DNA of 64,000 nt from Pseudomonas sp. GM74 (GTDB taxonomy: Bacteria; Pseudomonadota; Gammaproteobacteria; Pseudomonadales; Pseudomonadaceae). The DNA lies in contig NZ_AKJG01000045.1 of NCBI RefSeq assembly GCF_000282455.1, positions 25,130 to 89,129 of the forward strand, in the 5' to 3' direction. The position numbers and the translations under genes were made by a program. The notes beneath the pieces were generated by a model, which ran no database searches, was not told the origin of the DNA, and worked only from the letters and a program-made list of their open reading frames with translations. Below, in pieces: positions 28,758 to 38,282 of this stretch. The first letter of the stretch is position 1. Each line of letters begins with the position of its first letter.

Positions 28758-28910
28758 GGATACAGTCACCGATCAGCGGACATTGGGTAGGCGGCGGACA
28801 TGATGATCCGGATTGCTCGAGCGCGCCACGCCATCCACCGGGAGATCGACTGCTATGCTGGTTTGACCGTGTTGCATCGACGCTGAGCGCCAGTCAAGAG
28901 AGAGCCCGTC

Positions 28911-31784
28911 ATGTCCCAGTTGCCATCCCTGAGCCAGTTACGCGACCCCAATGCCTTTCTGCGCCGCCACCTCGGGCCCGATGCCGCCGAGCAACAGGCG
29001 ATGCTCGACAGCCTGGGCCTGGGCAGTCGGGTCGAATTGATCGAGCAGACGGTGCCGCCGGGCATCCGGCTCAACCGGGCGCTGGACCTGCCCCCGGCAC
29101 TCGATGAAGAGGCCGCACTGGCCAAGCTGCGCGGTTATGCCGAGCAGAACCAGGTCTGGACCAGCCTGATCGGCATGGGCTACCACGGCACCCTCACACC
29201 GGCCGTCATTGTGCGTAATGTGCTGGAAAGTCCCGGCTGGTATACCGCCTACACCCCCTATCAGCCAGAGATCGCCCAAGGGCGGCTCGAAGCGCTGCTG
29301 AACTTCCAGCAACTGACCATCGACCTGACCGGCCTGGAACTGGCCAACGCCTCACTGCTCGATGAAGCCACCGCTGCGGCAGAGGCCATGGCCCTGGCCA
29401 AGCGCGTCGCCAAGTCCAAAAGCAACCTGTTCTTTGTCGACGAGAACTGCCACCCGCAAACCATCTCCGTGGTGCAGACCCGCGCTGAAGGTTTCGGCTT
29501 CGAACTGATCGTCGACGCTGTGGATAACTTGAAGCGGCACCAGGTGTTCGGCGCGCTGCTGCAATACCCCGACACCCACGGTGAAATCCACGACCTGCGG
29601 CCGCTGATCGATCATCTGCACGCGCAACAGGCCCTCGCCTGTGTCGCCACGGATTTGCTGAGCCTGTTGTTGCTGACCCCGCCGGGAGAACTGGGGGCCG
29701 ATGTGGTGTTCGGCTCGTCGCAGCGATTTGGCGTGCCCATGGGCTATGGCGGGCCTCACGCGGCATTTTTTGCCAGCCGCGATGAGTACAAGCGAGCGAT
29801 TCCCGGGCGGATCATCGGTGTTTCGAAAGATGCGCGGGGCAATACCGCCCTGCGCATGGCCCTGCAAACTCGCGAGCAACACATCCGCCGGGAGAAAGCC
29901 AATTCCAACATCTGCACGGCCCAAGTGCTGCTGGCCAATATCGCCAGTTTCTATGCGGTCTACCACGGCCCCGAAGGGCTCAAGCGGATTGCCCAGCGGG
30001 TTCATCGGCTGACCTGCATCCTTGCCGCCGGGCTTGAGCGAAAAGGTGTCACCAGGGTCAACCGGCATTTCTTCGACACCCTGACGCTGGAAGTCGGCGG
30101 AACGCAGACCGCGATCATCGAAAGTGCCCGGACCGCGCAGATAAACCTGCGGATTCTGGGGCGCGGCCAACTGGGCCTGAGCCTCGACGAGGCCTGCGAC
30201 GAAGGCACCGTGGCGAAGCTGTTCGACGTGTTCCTGGGGGCCGATCACGGGCTCAGCATCGATGACCTGGATGCCGAGGTCTTGCCTGGCGGAATTCCCG
30301 AAAGGCTGGCGCGAACTTCGCCTTATCTGCGCCATCCCGTGTTCAGCGCCCATCACAGCGAAACCGAGATGTTGCGCTACCTCAAGCAACTTGAAAACAA
30401 GGACCTGGCGCTCAATCAATCGATGATCCCGCTGGGCTCCTGCACCATGAAACTCAACGCCACCAGCGAGATGATCCCGATTACCTGGCCGCAGTTCGCC
30501 AACCTGCACCCGTTCGTGCCCAAGGAACAGGCCGCCGGTTATGGGCTGATGATCGAAGAGCTGGAGCGCTGGTTGTGTGCGATCACCGGTTTCGACGCGA
30601 TCTGCATGCAGCCCAACTCCGGTGCCCAGGGCGAATACGCCGGGCTGCTGGCGATCCGCAAATACCATGAGAGCCGGCAACAGGGTGGCCGCGATATCTG
30701 CCTGATTCCTTCGTCGGCTCACGGCACCAATCCCGCGTCGGCGCAAATGGCCGGGATGCGCGTGGTGATCGTCGAGTGTGACGAGGCGGGCAACGTCGAT
30801 CTGGATGACCTCAAGGAAAAAGCCGCGCAGGCGGCAGACAAACTCGCTTGCCTGATGGCGACCTACCCTTCGACCCATGGGGTGTATGAGGAAGGCATCA
30901 GCGAAATCTGTGAAGTGATCCACCAGCATGGCGGTCAGGTGTACATGGATGGCGCCAACCTCAACGCCCAGGTCGGGTTGGCGCGGCCGGCCGATATTGG
31001 CGCCGATGTCTCGCACATGAACCTGCACAAGACCTTCTGCATACCCCATGGTGGCGGTGGGCCCGGCATGGGGCCGATTGGTGTTCGGGCGCATCTGGCG
31101 CCGTTCGTGGCCAACCATCCGGTGGTGCCGATCGACGGGCCGCACCCGCAAAATGGCGCCGTCAGCGCAGCGCCCTGGGGCAGCGCAAGCATTCTGCCGA
31201 TCAGCTGGATGTACATCGCGATGATGGGGCCGCAACTGGCGGACGCCAGTGAAGTGGCGATCCTGGCCGCGAATTACCTGGCGCGGCATTTGTCCGGTGC
31301 TTTCCCGGTGCTCTACACCGGGCGCAACGAGCGGGTGGCCCACGAATGCATACTCGATCTGCGGCCGCTCAAGGCGTTGACCGGCATCACCGAGGAGGAC
31401 GTGGCCAAGCGTCTGATGGACTATGGCTTCCATGCCCCGACCATGTCGTTTCCGGTGCCGGGGACGCTGATGGTCGAACCGACCGAAAGCGAATCTAAGG
31501 CGGAGCTGGACCGCTTTATCGGGGCGATGCTGAGCATCCGCGCGGAAATCAACGAGGTGCAGAACGGTAACTGGCCGGCTGAAGAAAATCCCCTGAAAGG
31601 TGCTCCGCATACGTTGGCCGATATCACCGGCGTGTGGGAGCGGCCGTACAGCATCGTGCAAGCGGTCACGCCGGACGCGCACACCAAGGCGCACAAATAC
31701 TGGCCGGTGGTGAACCGGGTGGACAACGTGTATGGGGATCGGAACCTGTTTTGTGCGTGTGTGCCGGTCGACGACTACCGCTGA
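28911..31784 (+). CDS. gcvP: Glycine decarboxylase, P protein
   Basis: A 957-residue homodimeric-type P protein that decarboxylates glycine and loads the aminomethyl group on GcvH. PLP is bound by Lys707 in [19 protein letters not shown], and the N-terminal [15 protein letters not shown] is characteristic. Length is standard. It is transcribed in the same direction as gcvTH but separated from them by the reversed aminotransferase gene, so it needs its own promoter in the 150-base gap 28758-28910. Confidence 0.97.
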   Translation: MSQLPSLSQLRDPNAFLRRHLGPDAAEQQAMLDSLGLGSRVELIEQTVPPGIRLNRALDLPPALDEEAALAKLRGYAEQNQVWTSLIGMGYHGTLTPAVIVRNVLESPGWYTAYTPYQPEIAQGRLEALLNFQQLTIDLTGLELANASLLDEATAAAEAMALAKRVAKSKSNLFFVDENCHPQTISVVQTRAEGFGFELIVDAVDNLKRHQVFGALLQYPDTHGEIHDLRPLIDHLHAQQALACVATDLLSLLLLTPPGELGADVVFGSSQRFGVPMGYGGPHAAFFASRDEYKRAIPGRIIGVSKDARGNTALRMALQTREQHIRREKANSNICTAQVLLANIASFYAVYHGPEGLKRIAQRVHRLTCILAAGLERKGVTRVNRHFFDTLTLEVGGTQTAIIESARTAQINLRILGRGQLGLSLDEACDEGTVAKLFDVFLGADHGLSIDDLDAEVLPGGIPERLARTSPYLRHPVFSAHHSETEMLRYLKQLENKDLALNQSMIPLGSCTMKLNATSEMIPITWPQFANLHPFVPKEQAAGYGLMIEELERWLCAITGFDAICMQPNSGAQGEYAGLLAIRKYHESRQQGGRDICLIPSSAHGTNPASAQMAGMRVVIVECDEAGNVDLDDLKEKAAQAADKLACLMATYPSTHGVYEEGISEICEVIHQHGGQVYMDGANLNAQVGLARPADIGADVSHMNLHKTFCIPHGGGGPGMGPIGVRAHLAPFVANHPVVPIDGPHPQNGAVSAAPWGSASILPISWMYIAMMGPQLADASEVAILAANYLARHLSGAFPVLYTGRNERVAHECILDLRPLKALTGITEEDVAKRLMDYGFHAPTMSFPVPGTLMVEPTESESKAELDRFIGAMLSIRAEINEVQNGNWPAEENPLKGAPHTLADITGVWERPYSIVQAVTPDAHTKAHKYWPVVNRVDNVYGDRNLFCACVPVDDYR

Positions 31785-31796
31785 CATTTCAGGCTG

Positions 31797-31828
31797 CACA
31801 TAACCCCTGTGGGACATAACCCCTGTGG
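31797..31828. repeat. 16-bp tandem duplication at a REP edge
   Basis: ACATAACCCCTGTGGG occurs twice in a row directly before the REP element, a small slippage or duplication event. Confidence 0.75.
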
Positions 31829-31912
31829 GAGCGAGCTTGCTCGCGATTGCGGTGTGACAGTCAATGAAGTTTTTACTGATCCACCGCTATCGCGAGCAAG
31901 CTCGCTCCCACT
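31821..31912. repeat. REP pair
   Basis: Arms TGTGGGAGCGAGCTTGCTCG (31824-31843) and CGCGAGCAAGCTCGCTCCCA (31891-31910), downstream of gcvP. Confidence 0.88.
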
Positions 31913-31952
31913 GGTGGGGCCCGGTGAACATGGGATTTGTGTTCGCCGGGCA

Positions 31953-31984
31953 AAAAAATGCCGCTCATGTGAGCGGCATTTTTC
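31953..31984. terminator. Bidirectional terminator between gcvP and the DUF2388 gene
   Basis: Hairpin AAAATGCCGCTC-ATGT-GAGCGGCATTTTT with T-runs on both strands, close to the stop of the minus-strand DUF2388 gene. Confidence 0.88.
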
Positions 31985-31995
31985 ATTCGCAACGC

Positions 31996-32313
31996 TTACT
32001 TCGAAGCCACGGCATTCTTCGCCAGGATCGCGTTCGCCAGTTCCATATCCGTGGCTTGCAGCCCCGGGTTGTCGGCGCGGACTTTCTGCATGGCCGCTTC
32101 CAGGTACGGGCCGCGGATGCTGCCGTCGCTGGCAACGAAGCTGCTGGCGTCGTCCTGGGCCGCGACGACCAGCTTGTGATCCTTGGATGTCAGATAGCTC
32201 GAACCGGTGGTTGCACCGGAGGTAAGAACGTTACGCCAAAAAGTATCGGCCATCGCCGAACCGACAGGCAAAGACAACAGCGCGACGGTAGCGACAGCAA
32301 GTTTGAAACGCAT
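31996..32313 (-). CDS. DUF2388 domain-containing secreted protein
   Basis: A 105-residue protein with a clear signal peptide (MRFKLAVATVALLSLPVGSA, cleavage after AMA) and the DUF2388 pattern: HKLVVAAQDDASSFVASDGSIRGPYLEAA. The family is common in pseudomonads, often in tandem copies; its function is unknown. Here it is a single gene with its own terminator. Confidence 0.85.
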   Translation of the reverse strand: MRFKLAVATVALLSLPVGSAMADTFWRNVLTSGATTGSSYLTSKDHKLVVAAQDDASSFVASDGSIRGPYLEAAMQKVRADNPGLQATDMELANAILAKNAVASK

Positions 32314-32381
32314 GACAGGGTGACTCCACTGGGTTGACTACGCGGTTGGATTGCCAACCCCCAATCGAGTTCCGTGGCTGC

Positions 32382-32831
32382 CTAATCCGTCGCTTCGACC
32401 AGCAGGATCGCGCCTTGCTGGCCGACCACCCGTACGCGGCTGCCAATGGCGGCGTCCGGCCCACGGGCCATCCACACGCCGTCGGCCACCTTGATTTTGC
32501 CGCGACCGTCGACAATCGCTTCATGGACCACGAAGGTCTTGCCGATCAGCTCCTGGCCACGCAGATTCAGGTGCGGCTGTTCGCTCGGACGCCTCGCCGT
32601 GCGCTGACGCCGCCACCAGTACAACGCGGTGGCGATCGACAGCAGGCCGAACAATAGAAACTGCCATTCCCAGGACAGGCCCGGCAGGAGAAAGGTCAAG
32701 ACACCCACGGCTGCCGCCGCCATGCCGATCCACAACAGATAGCCGCCGGCGCCGAACACTTCAAGAATCAATAGCACCGTGCCCAGCGCCAACCAGTCCC
32801 AGAACGAAAGGTGCTGCAAAAATGCCCACAT
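32382..32831 (-). CDS. NfeD family membrane protein
   Basis: A 149-residue protein with two or three N-terminal transmembrane helices (WLALGTVLLILEVFGAGGYLLW, then LTFLLPGLSWEWQFLLFGLL) and a C-terminal OB-fold (RVRVVGQQGAILLVEATD). NfeD proteins partner with SPFH proteins in membrane quality control. It lies 8 bases after the SPFH gene, the standard pairing. Confidence 0.93.
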   Translation of the reverse strand: MWAFLQHLSFWDWLALGTVLLILEVFGAGGYLLWIGMAAAAVGVLTFLLPGLSWEWQFLLFGLLSIATALYWWRRQRTARRPSEQPHLNLRGQELIGKTFVVHEAIVDGRGKIKVADGVWMARGPDAAIGSRVRVVGQQGAILLVEATD

Positions 32832-32839
32832 GGTGCGCC

Positions 32840-33760
32840 TCAGGCTTTCTTGTTATCGAAAGTGGCCTTGACGATTTCGCCAATGCCACCCACCGCGCCG
32901 ATCATCGAACTGGCCTCCAGCGGCATCAGGATCACTTTGCTGTTGTTGGCCGAAGACAACTTGCCCAGGGCATCGATGTACTTCTGCGCCACGAAGTAGT
33001 TGACCGCCTGCACGTTGCCGCTGGCGATCGCCTCGGACACCACTTTGGTCGCCTGGGCTTCTGCCGCGGCTTGCCGCTCCCGGGCTTCGGCCTCCAGGAA
33101 GGCGGCCTGGCGACTGCCTTCGGCTTCGAGGATCTGCGCCTGCTTCTTGCCTTCGGCGGTCAGGATCGCGGCGGCGCGCAGACCTTCGGCCTCAAGAATT
33201 TGCGCACGCTTGATCCGCTCGGCTTTCATCTGCCCCGACATCGCCGCCATCAGGTCGGCGGGCGGGCTGATGTCCTTGATCTCGATGCGGGTAATCTTGA
33301 TGCCCCACGGCGCGGTCGCTTCATCGACGGTGCGCAGCAGTTTTTCGTTGATCCCGTCACGCTGGCTGAGCATGGCGTCGAGTTCCATCGAACCGAGCAC
33401 CGTACGGATGTTGGTTTGCAGCAGGTTACGGATGGCGTGCTCAAGGTTGTTCACCTCGTAGGCGGCCTGAGCCGTGTTGACCACCTGGAAGAAGCATACG
33501 GCGTCGATCTGTACCGTGGCGTTGTCGGCGGTGATGACTTCCTGTGGCGGAATATCCAGCACGCTTTCCATCACATTCATCTTGCGCCCGATGCGGTCCA
33601 TGACCGGAACGATGACGTTCAGCCCCGGCTTGAGCGTGTTGGTGTAGCGCCCGAAACGCTCGACGGTCCATTCAAAGCCCTGGGGCACCACCTTGAAACC
33701 CATGAACAGAATGGCGACCACCAGGCCGACGAAAAGCAAAAGCACACTACCGATCTGCAT
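32840..33760 (-). CDS. SPFH/band-7 protein (stomatin-like, QmcA type)
   Basis: A 306-residue stomatin-like protein with an N-terminal membrane anchor ([20 protein letters not shown]), the band-7 domain with [20 protein letters not shown], and a C-terminal Ala/Glu-rich coiled coil ([20 protein letters not shown]). It should form large ring oligomers in the membrane together with the NfeD protein. The start at 33760 gives the anchor directly at the N-terminus; the open frame continues upstream to 33832. Confidence 0.93.
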   Translation of the reverse strand: MQIGSVLLLFVGLVVAILFMGFKVVPQGFEWTVERFGRYTNTLKPGLNVIVPVMDRIGRKMNVMESVLDIPPQEVITADNATVQIDAVCFFQVVNTAQAAYEVNNLEHAIRNLLQTNIRTVLGSMELDAMLSQRDGINEKLLRTVDEATAPWGIKITRIEIKDISPPADLMAAMSGQMKAERIKRAQILEAEGLRAAAILTAEGKKQAQILEAEGSRQAAFLEAEARERQAAAEAQATKVVSEAIASGNVQAVNYFVAQKYIDALGKLSSANNSKVILMPLEASSMIGAVGGIGEIVKATFDNKKA

Positions 33761-33844
33761 AACGATTCCTTGTTGATGTGTGGATCTGTGGAGTTGCGAT
33801 CGTTGGAGTGTAGCTGTGCCGATGCCGGACAAGTACGGCCAGGC

Positions 33845-35629
33845 TCAGTTCTGTTCGCTCTGGGGTGTCACGCGCAGAACCTCCTCGATGGTCGTCAGTC
33901 CGGCGGCGACCTTTTGCGCCCCTGACAGCCGCAGGCTGCGCATGCCTTCCTTGAATGCCTGGCGCCGCACGGCCAGCAGATCGGTGTCGGGACTGATCAA
34001 CGCCTTGATGCCATCGCTCAGCTGCATGATTTCGTAGACCCCGGCACGGCCGCGATAACCGGTGTCGCGGCATTCCACGCAACCGGTGGCTCGCTGGGCA
34101 TTGGTTGGCAGGGGGGCTTGCCAGGGGCGGGTCAGGGTTTGCCAGTCGTCTTCGCCCAGCGTCAGCGACGCCTTGCAGTGCGGGCACAGGGTTCGCACCA
34201 GTCGCTGGGCCATGACGCCAAGCACCGTGGCCTTGATCAGGTAGTGCGGCACGCCGAGTTCCAGCAGCCGGCTGATGGCGCTGGGCGCGTCGTTGGTGTG
34301 CAGGGTCGACAGCACCAGGTGCCCGGTGAGCGCCGCCTGGATCGCCATCTCCGCGGTTTCGAGGTCGCGGATCTCGCCGATCATGATGATGTCCGGGTCT
34401 TGCCGCATCAGCGCGCGCACGCCGGCGGCGAAGGTAAGGTCGATGTTGTGCTGGACCTGCATCTGGTTGAACGCCGGCTCGACCATTTCGATCGGGTCTT
34501 CGATGGTGCAGAGGTTGACCTCGGGCGTCGCCAGTTTTTTCAGGGTGGTGTAGAGGGTGGTGGTCTTGCCCGAACCCGTCGGACCGGTGACGAGGATGAT
34601 GCCGTGGGGCTGGCGGGTCATGTCCTGCCAGCGGCGCAGGTCGTCGACTGAAAAGCCGAGCTGGTCGAAGTCCTTGAGCAATACTTCCGGATCGAAGATC
34701 CGCATGACCATTTTTTCGCCGAAGGCGGTGGGCAGTGTCGACAAACGCAGTTCGACTTCACCGCCGTCCGGGGTCTTGGTTTTGACCCGGCCGTCCTGGG
34801 GTTTGCGTTTCTCCGCGACGTTCATGCGTCCCAGGGTTTTCAGGCGACTGACGATGGCCATGGTGACCTGGGGCGGGAATTGATAGACGTTGTGCAGCAC
34901 GCCGTCGATGCGAAAGCGCACCGTGCCTTGCTCGCGCCGGGGCTCGATGTGGATGTCGCTGGCGCGCTGCTGAAACGCGTACTGGAACAGCCAGTCGACG
35001 ATATTGACGATGTGTGCGTCGTTGGCGTCCGGCTCCTGGTCGCTGGCGCCGAGGTTGAGCAACTGTTCGAAATTGCCAAGGGTACTGACTTGTGGGTCGG
35101 CGCTGTTCGCCCCGGTGACCGATTTGGCCAGGCGGAAGAATTCGACGCTCAAGCGCTGGATGTCCACCGGGTTGGCCACCACACGCTTGATCGGCAACTT
35201 GAGCACGTGGGTCAGGTCAGCCTCCCAGCCACTGACATAAGGCTGGGCGCTGGCCACGGTGACCGCCTCGCGGTCGATCGCTACCGCGAGGATCTTGTGG
35301 CGCTGGGCGAAGGCATAGGACATCAGCGGGGTCACGGCCGCGACGTTGATTTTCAGTGGGTCGATGCGCAGGTAAGGCTGGCCGGCCTGCCGGGATAACC
35401 ACAGGGTCAGGCTCTCGAGGTCCAGCGGTTTGCCGGGACGGCTGAGATCGTCCAGCTGTTGGCTGGCAATGAACTCCAGCGGATGCATCTGGCCAAGGGA
35501 GGCGTTGCGGCGGCGGGCATTGAGCGCGTGTTCGGCCGAATCCTGACTGATAAAGCCCTGGGCGACCAGTTCGCGCAGCAGGTCATTGAGATCCAGCCAG
35601 CGGTCCTGAAAGGCGAGTTGTACGGACAT
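33845..35629 (-). CDS. GspE/PilB-type secretion ATPase, stand-alone
   Basis: A 594-residue hexameric ATPase. It has the N-terminal T2SSE/MshEN-like domain, Walker A GPTGSGKT at 349-356, the Asp box, Walker B IIMIGEIRD at 414-422, His box LSTLHTNDAPSAI, and a zinc site with CPHC (482-485) and CVEC (517-520). The start at 35629 has AAGGAG upstream. GspE powers pseudopilus assembly in type II secretion, but no gspD, F or G genes are near. P. aeruginosa has a similar orphan at the corresponding position, as I recall. The partner system is unknown. Confidence 0.88.
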   Translation of the reverse strand: MSVQLAFQDRWLDLNDLLRELVAQGFISQDSAEHALNARRRNASLGQMHPLEFIASQQLDDLSRPGKPLDLESLTLWLSRQAGQPYLRIDPLKINVAAVTPLMSYAFAQRHKILAVAIDREAVTVASAQPYVSGWEADLTHVLKLPIKRVVANPVDIQRLSVEFFRLAKSVTGANSADPQVSTLGNFEQLLNLGASDQEPDANDAHIVNIVDWLFQYAFQQRASDIHIEPRREQGTVRFRIDGVLHNVYQFPPQVTMAIVSRLKTLGRMNVAEKRKPQDGRVKTKTPDGGEVELRLSTLPTAFGEKMVMRIFDPEVLLKDFDQLGFSVDDLRRWQDMTRQPHGIILVTGPTGSGKTTTLYTTLKKLATPEVNLCTIEDPIEMVEPAFNQMQVQHNIDLTFAAGVRALMRQDPDIIMIGEIRDLETAEMAIQAALTGHLVLSTLHTNDAPSAISRLLELGVPHYLIKATVLGVMAQRLVRTLCPHCKASLTLGEDDWQTLTRPWQAPLPTNAQRATGCVECRDTGYRGRAGVYEIMQLSDGIKALISPDTDLLAVRRQAFKEGMRSLRLSGAQKVAAGLTTIEEVLRVTPQSEQN

Positions 35630-35719
35630 GCGGGCTCCTTTTAAACGACAGTGCGCAAAGGATAGCCGTGGCCCGGCTGACCGCTGGGCCACTACCCGAT
35701 GAAGCCGTTTCGGAGTTTT

Positions 35720-36058
35720 TCAGCCCGCCGCTTGAGTCGCTTCGGCCCAAGGGGAATCAGCTTCTTGCAGCTCTACCGAGCAGACGCTGATCAGGTTACG
35801 AAGTTTTTCCGCAATCACTTGCGCGCGGTGCCAGCTCAAACCGTCGATGACGATCCCGATGCTCAGCCAGTCATCCTGATGCTGCACCTTGACCTGTTCC
35901 GGCGTGAGCATTTGCAAAGCGAACAAGTTAAGAGCGCGACACAGCAGGTCCGGTTCTGCCTCGGCCAGCATTTGATAGTGAACCCGGCAATGGGCGTTGC
36001 CGACGTTCCATACATCGGCGCGGGCAGGTGGGGTGTTCACGGCTTCGAGATACGGCAT
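35720..36058 (-). CDS. Conserved protein of unknown function (112 residues)
   Basis: A 112-residue soluble protein starting MPYLEAVNTPPARADVWNVG with an alternating hydrophobic pattern through CRVHYQMLAEAEPDLLCRAL and SVCSVELQEADSPWAE. No signal peptide or membrane segment. The fold may resemble an ACT or ferredoxin-like domain. It is divergent from the Lrp/AsnC gene at 36185, with about 125 bases of shared promoter, and may be its target. I do not recognise a named family. Confidence 0.7.
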   Translation of the reverse strand: MPYLEAVNTPPARADVWNVGNAHCRVHYQMLAEAEPDLLCRALNLFALQMLTPEQVKVQHQDDWLSIGIVIDGLSWHRAQVIAEKLRNLISVCSVELQEADSPWAEATQAAG

Positions 36059-36184
36059 GGTCAGGCTCCAAAATCACTGGAGAAATGTTTACATCCTGTG
36101 CCGGGTATTTCTTCTCTATGATTGGCTGTAATCCACAGATGATGAATCAAACAATTCACTTGTTATTCAGTTAAGGGTTTTTTT

Positions 36185-36649
36185 ATGCAAAGCGAACTGG
36201 ACAGCTACGACCGAAAGATCCTCGCCTTGCTGCAAGAGGACGCTTCGCTTTCCAGCGCACAGATCGCCGAGCAGGTGGGTCTCTCGCAATCGCCGTGCTG
36301 GCGACGGATTCAGCGGATGAAAGAGGAGGGCATCATTCGCGGTCAGGTGACCTTGCTCGACCGCAAGAAAATCGGCCTGAACACGCAGATTTTCGCGGAG
36401 GTGAAACTCAATGCCCACGGGCGTTCGAACTTCACCGAATTCACCGAGGCGATTCGCGGCTTTCCGGAGGTGCTGGAGTGTTACGTGCTGATGGGGGCGG
36501 TGGACTTCTTGCTGCGGATTGTCACGGCGGACATCGAGGCTTACGAGCGCTTCTTCTTTGAGAAGCTGTCGATGGTGCCGGGGATTCAGGAGGTCAATTC
36601 GATCGTGGCATTGTCGGAGATCAAGTCGACCACCAGTTTGCCGGTCTGA
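36185..36649 (+). CDS. Lrp/AsnC-family transcriptional regulator
   Basis: A 154-residue regulator with an N-terminal HTH (LSSAQIAEQVGLSQSPCWRR, about residues 20-39) and a C-terminal RAM/AsnC ligand domain (EVLECYVLMGAVDFLLRIVTADIEAYERF). Such proteins form octamers that sense amino acids. A neighbouring divergent gene of unknown function is a candidate target. The ligand is not identifiable. Confidence 0.92.
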   Translation: MQSELDSYDRKILALLQEDASLSSAQIAEQVGLSQSPCWRRIQRMKEEGIIRGQVTLLDRKKIGLNTQIFAEVKLNAHGRSNFTEFTEAIRGFPEVLECYVLMGAVDFLLRIVTADIEAYERFFFEKLSMVPGIQEVNSIVALSEIKSTTSLPV

Positions 36650-36669
36650 TGTTTTGTGGTGAATGTGCG

Positions 36670-36753
36670 GGCCTCTTCGCGAGCAAGCCCGCTCCCACAC
36701 TGGATCTGTGATCGACACAAATCCCCTGTGGGAGCGAGCTTGCTCGCGATGGC
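36670..36753. repeat. REP pair
   Basis: Arms TTCGCGAGCAAGCCCGCTCC (36675-36694) and GGGAGCGAGCTTGCTCGCGA (36730-36749), between convergent genes. Confidence 0.86.
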
Positions 36754-36757
36754 GGTA

Positions 36758-38125
36758 TTACAGACGCAGCAGCATTTTCCAGGCACGGTTCTGATACACC
36801 GCAATCGCCTGCTGCTTGCGCGCATCCAGGACTTCATCGGTGATCGATTCGTTGGCCAGTTGCGCCAGTTTGTTCAGCTCGCCGTAGAGGCGATCCATTT
36901 CCGGGATCTCCAGCACGTTACGCGCATGGTGCAGCCAGACCTGGATGCGCTCGATGCGCGGCAGTTGCTCGGCCAGGTCTTCCGGCTGTTGCTGGTAACG
37001 TTGCAGTTGCAACGAAGTGGCTTCTTCGCCCAGCAGGCGCGGCAACCAGCTGCCCAGTTGCGCAGCGCCCTGGCGATTGCCACGGGTGTTGCGGTCGGCG
37101 GCCCAGGTGCGGGCCAGCAACCAGCGGGAGGTGGTCAGGGAGAACAGCCCCCAGCGCGGGTCTTCGAGTTCTTCGAGGAACTGCTCGGGCGCGGCTTTGC
37201 GCACGTCTTCATCTTCCAGGCCGGCCTGGACAAGCGGGCGCCAGTCTTCCAGCAAGGCATCGAGGGCGATACGCAGATCGTGGGTCGACTGACGCGGAGC
37301 GGCCTGGCCCAGGCTGCTGATCAGCGCGCGCATTTCCGCGAGGCATTCGACCCAGTCCTGCAACAGGCGCCAGTGACCATTGAAGCGATACTGCTCGGCC
37401 AGACGCTGGCTGCTGCCCAGCAAATGCCAGCTCAACGCGGCGAACGCGTCGTCCAGCGGCGTTTCGGCGGTGATCTGCGGCGCCGGCAGGCTCAATGAAT
37501 AACTGTGGGCGTCGTGCAGGCGGTAACCGCGCTCGGCCTTGCTGATGTCGCAAGGCATCAGGGCCAGTTTCTCGGCCAGCTCGGCGGCCAGTTCCAGCAG
37601 GGCTGCCGGCTCGCCTTCGCGCAGTTCCAGTTCCAGCTCGCAGATTTCTTCTTTCTGCTTGCCGACCACGACGTGGCCCAGGTCCAGCGCGGCTTCGATG
37701 ACCACTTTAGTCTTGCCGCGACCCCAGGCGATTTCCGCGCGTTCTCGGACGAAGTCGGTGGTGAAGATCGGCTTCAGGGTCTTCTTGTCGAGCTCGGCCA
37801 GTTCCTCGGGCCAGCATTCGCCGTCGAGTTTTTTCAGGTCCAGCTTGGCTTTGGGCAGGTTCCAGTCGTACTCGTTACGAACGGACAGGCCGGCGACGCT
37901 CTGGCCGCGGGTCTTGAGGGTCTGAATCACTTCGTCGCCATCCTTGCGCAGGCGCAGGGCGACTTTGGCCTGGGCCAGGTCGCGCTCAGGCGTGTCGAAG
38001 TACTGGTTCATCAACTCACGGCGTTCCCAGCCACTTTTGTTGCGTTTTTTCAGTAACGGGTGCTCGCGCAGGGCGGCGAGGGTTTCGCGGCTGACGCGGA
38101 GTTTGATTTCGGTTTCTTTCTGCAT
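36758..38125 (-). CDS. CYTH and CHAD domain protein (inorganic triphosphatase YgiF type)
   Basis: A 455-residue protein. The N-terminal CYTH domain begins MQKETEIKLRV, which carries the ExExK motif for metal-triphosphate binding. The C-terminal CHAD domain is helical with conserved histidines (THDLRIALDALL, WLHHARNVLEI). CYTH-CHAD proteins hydrolyse triphosphate, and CHAD domains bind polyphosphate granules. It fits with the polyphosphate gene ppx elsewhere in the window, but the two are not in the same operon. Confidence 0.92.
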   Translation of the reverse strand: MQKETEIKLRVSRETLAALREHPLLKKRNKSGWERRELMNQYFDTPERDLAQAKVALRLRKDGDEVIQTLKTRGQSVAGLSVRNEYDWNLPKAKLDLKKLDGECWPEELAELDKKTLKPIFTTDFVRERAEIAWGRGKTKVVIEAALDLGHVVVGKQKEEICELELELREGEPAALLELAAELAEKLALMPCDISKAERGYRLHDAHSYSLSLPAPQITAETPLDDAFAALSWHLLGSSQRLAEQYRFNGHWRLLQDWVECLAEMRALISSLGQAAPRQSTHDLRIALDALLEDWRPLVQAGLEDEDVRKAAPEQFLEELEDPRWGLFSLTTSRWLLARTWAADRNTRGNRQGAAQLGSWLPRLLGEEATSLQLQRYQQQPEDLAEQLPRIERIQVWLHHARNVLEIPEMDRLYGELNKLAQLANESITDEVLDARKQQAIAVYQNRAWKMLLRL

Positions 38126-38282
38126 GGCCGGAAAATCCAGGATCGGGAGCGCAGCCGGGGGAATGTGTGGCTGCCAAGGTCGTGCAGTGTACAGGACTCA
38201 AGGTTAGTACGCGCCGAGACGGTTTATTCCTGTCATCGGTTGGTTCTATGATGGACCTCAATTCGGGTGCCGGGAGTCAGCG

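Noticed and set aside
29352..31817. An 821-codon minus-strand frame opposite gcvP
   Set aside because: Rich in His, Gln and Arg as expected of antisense frames; GcvP on the plus strand is beyond doubt.
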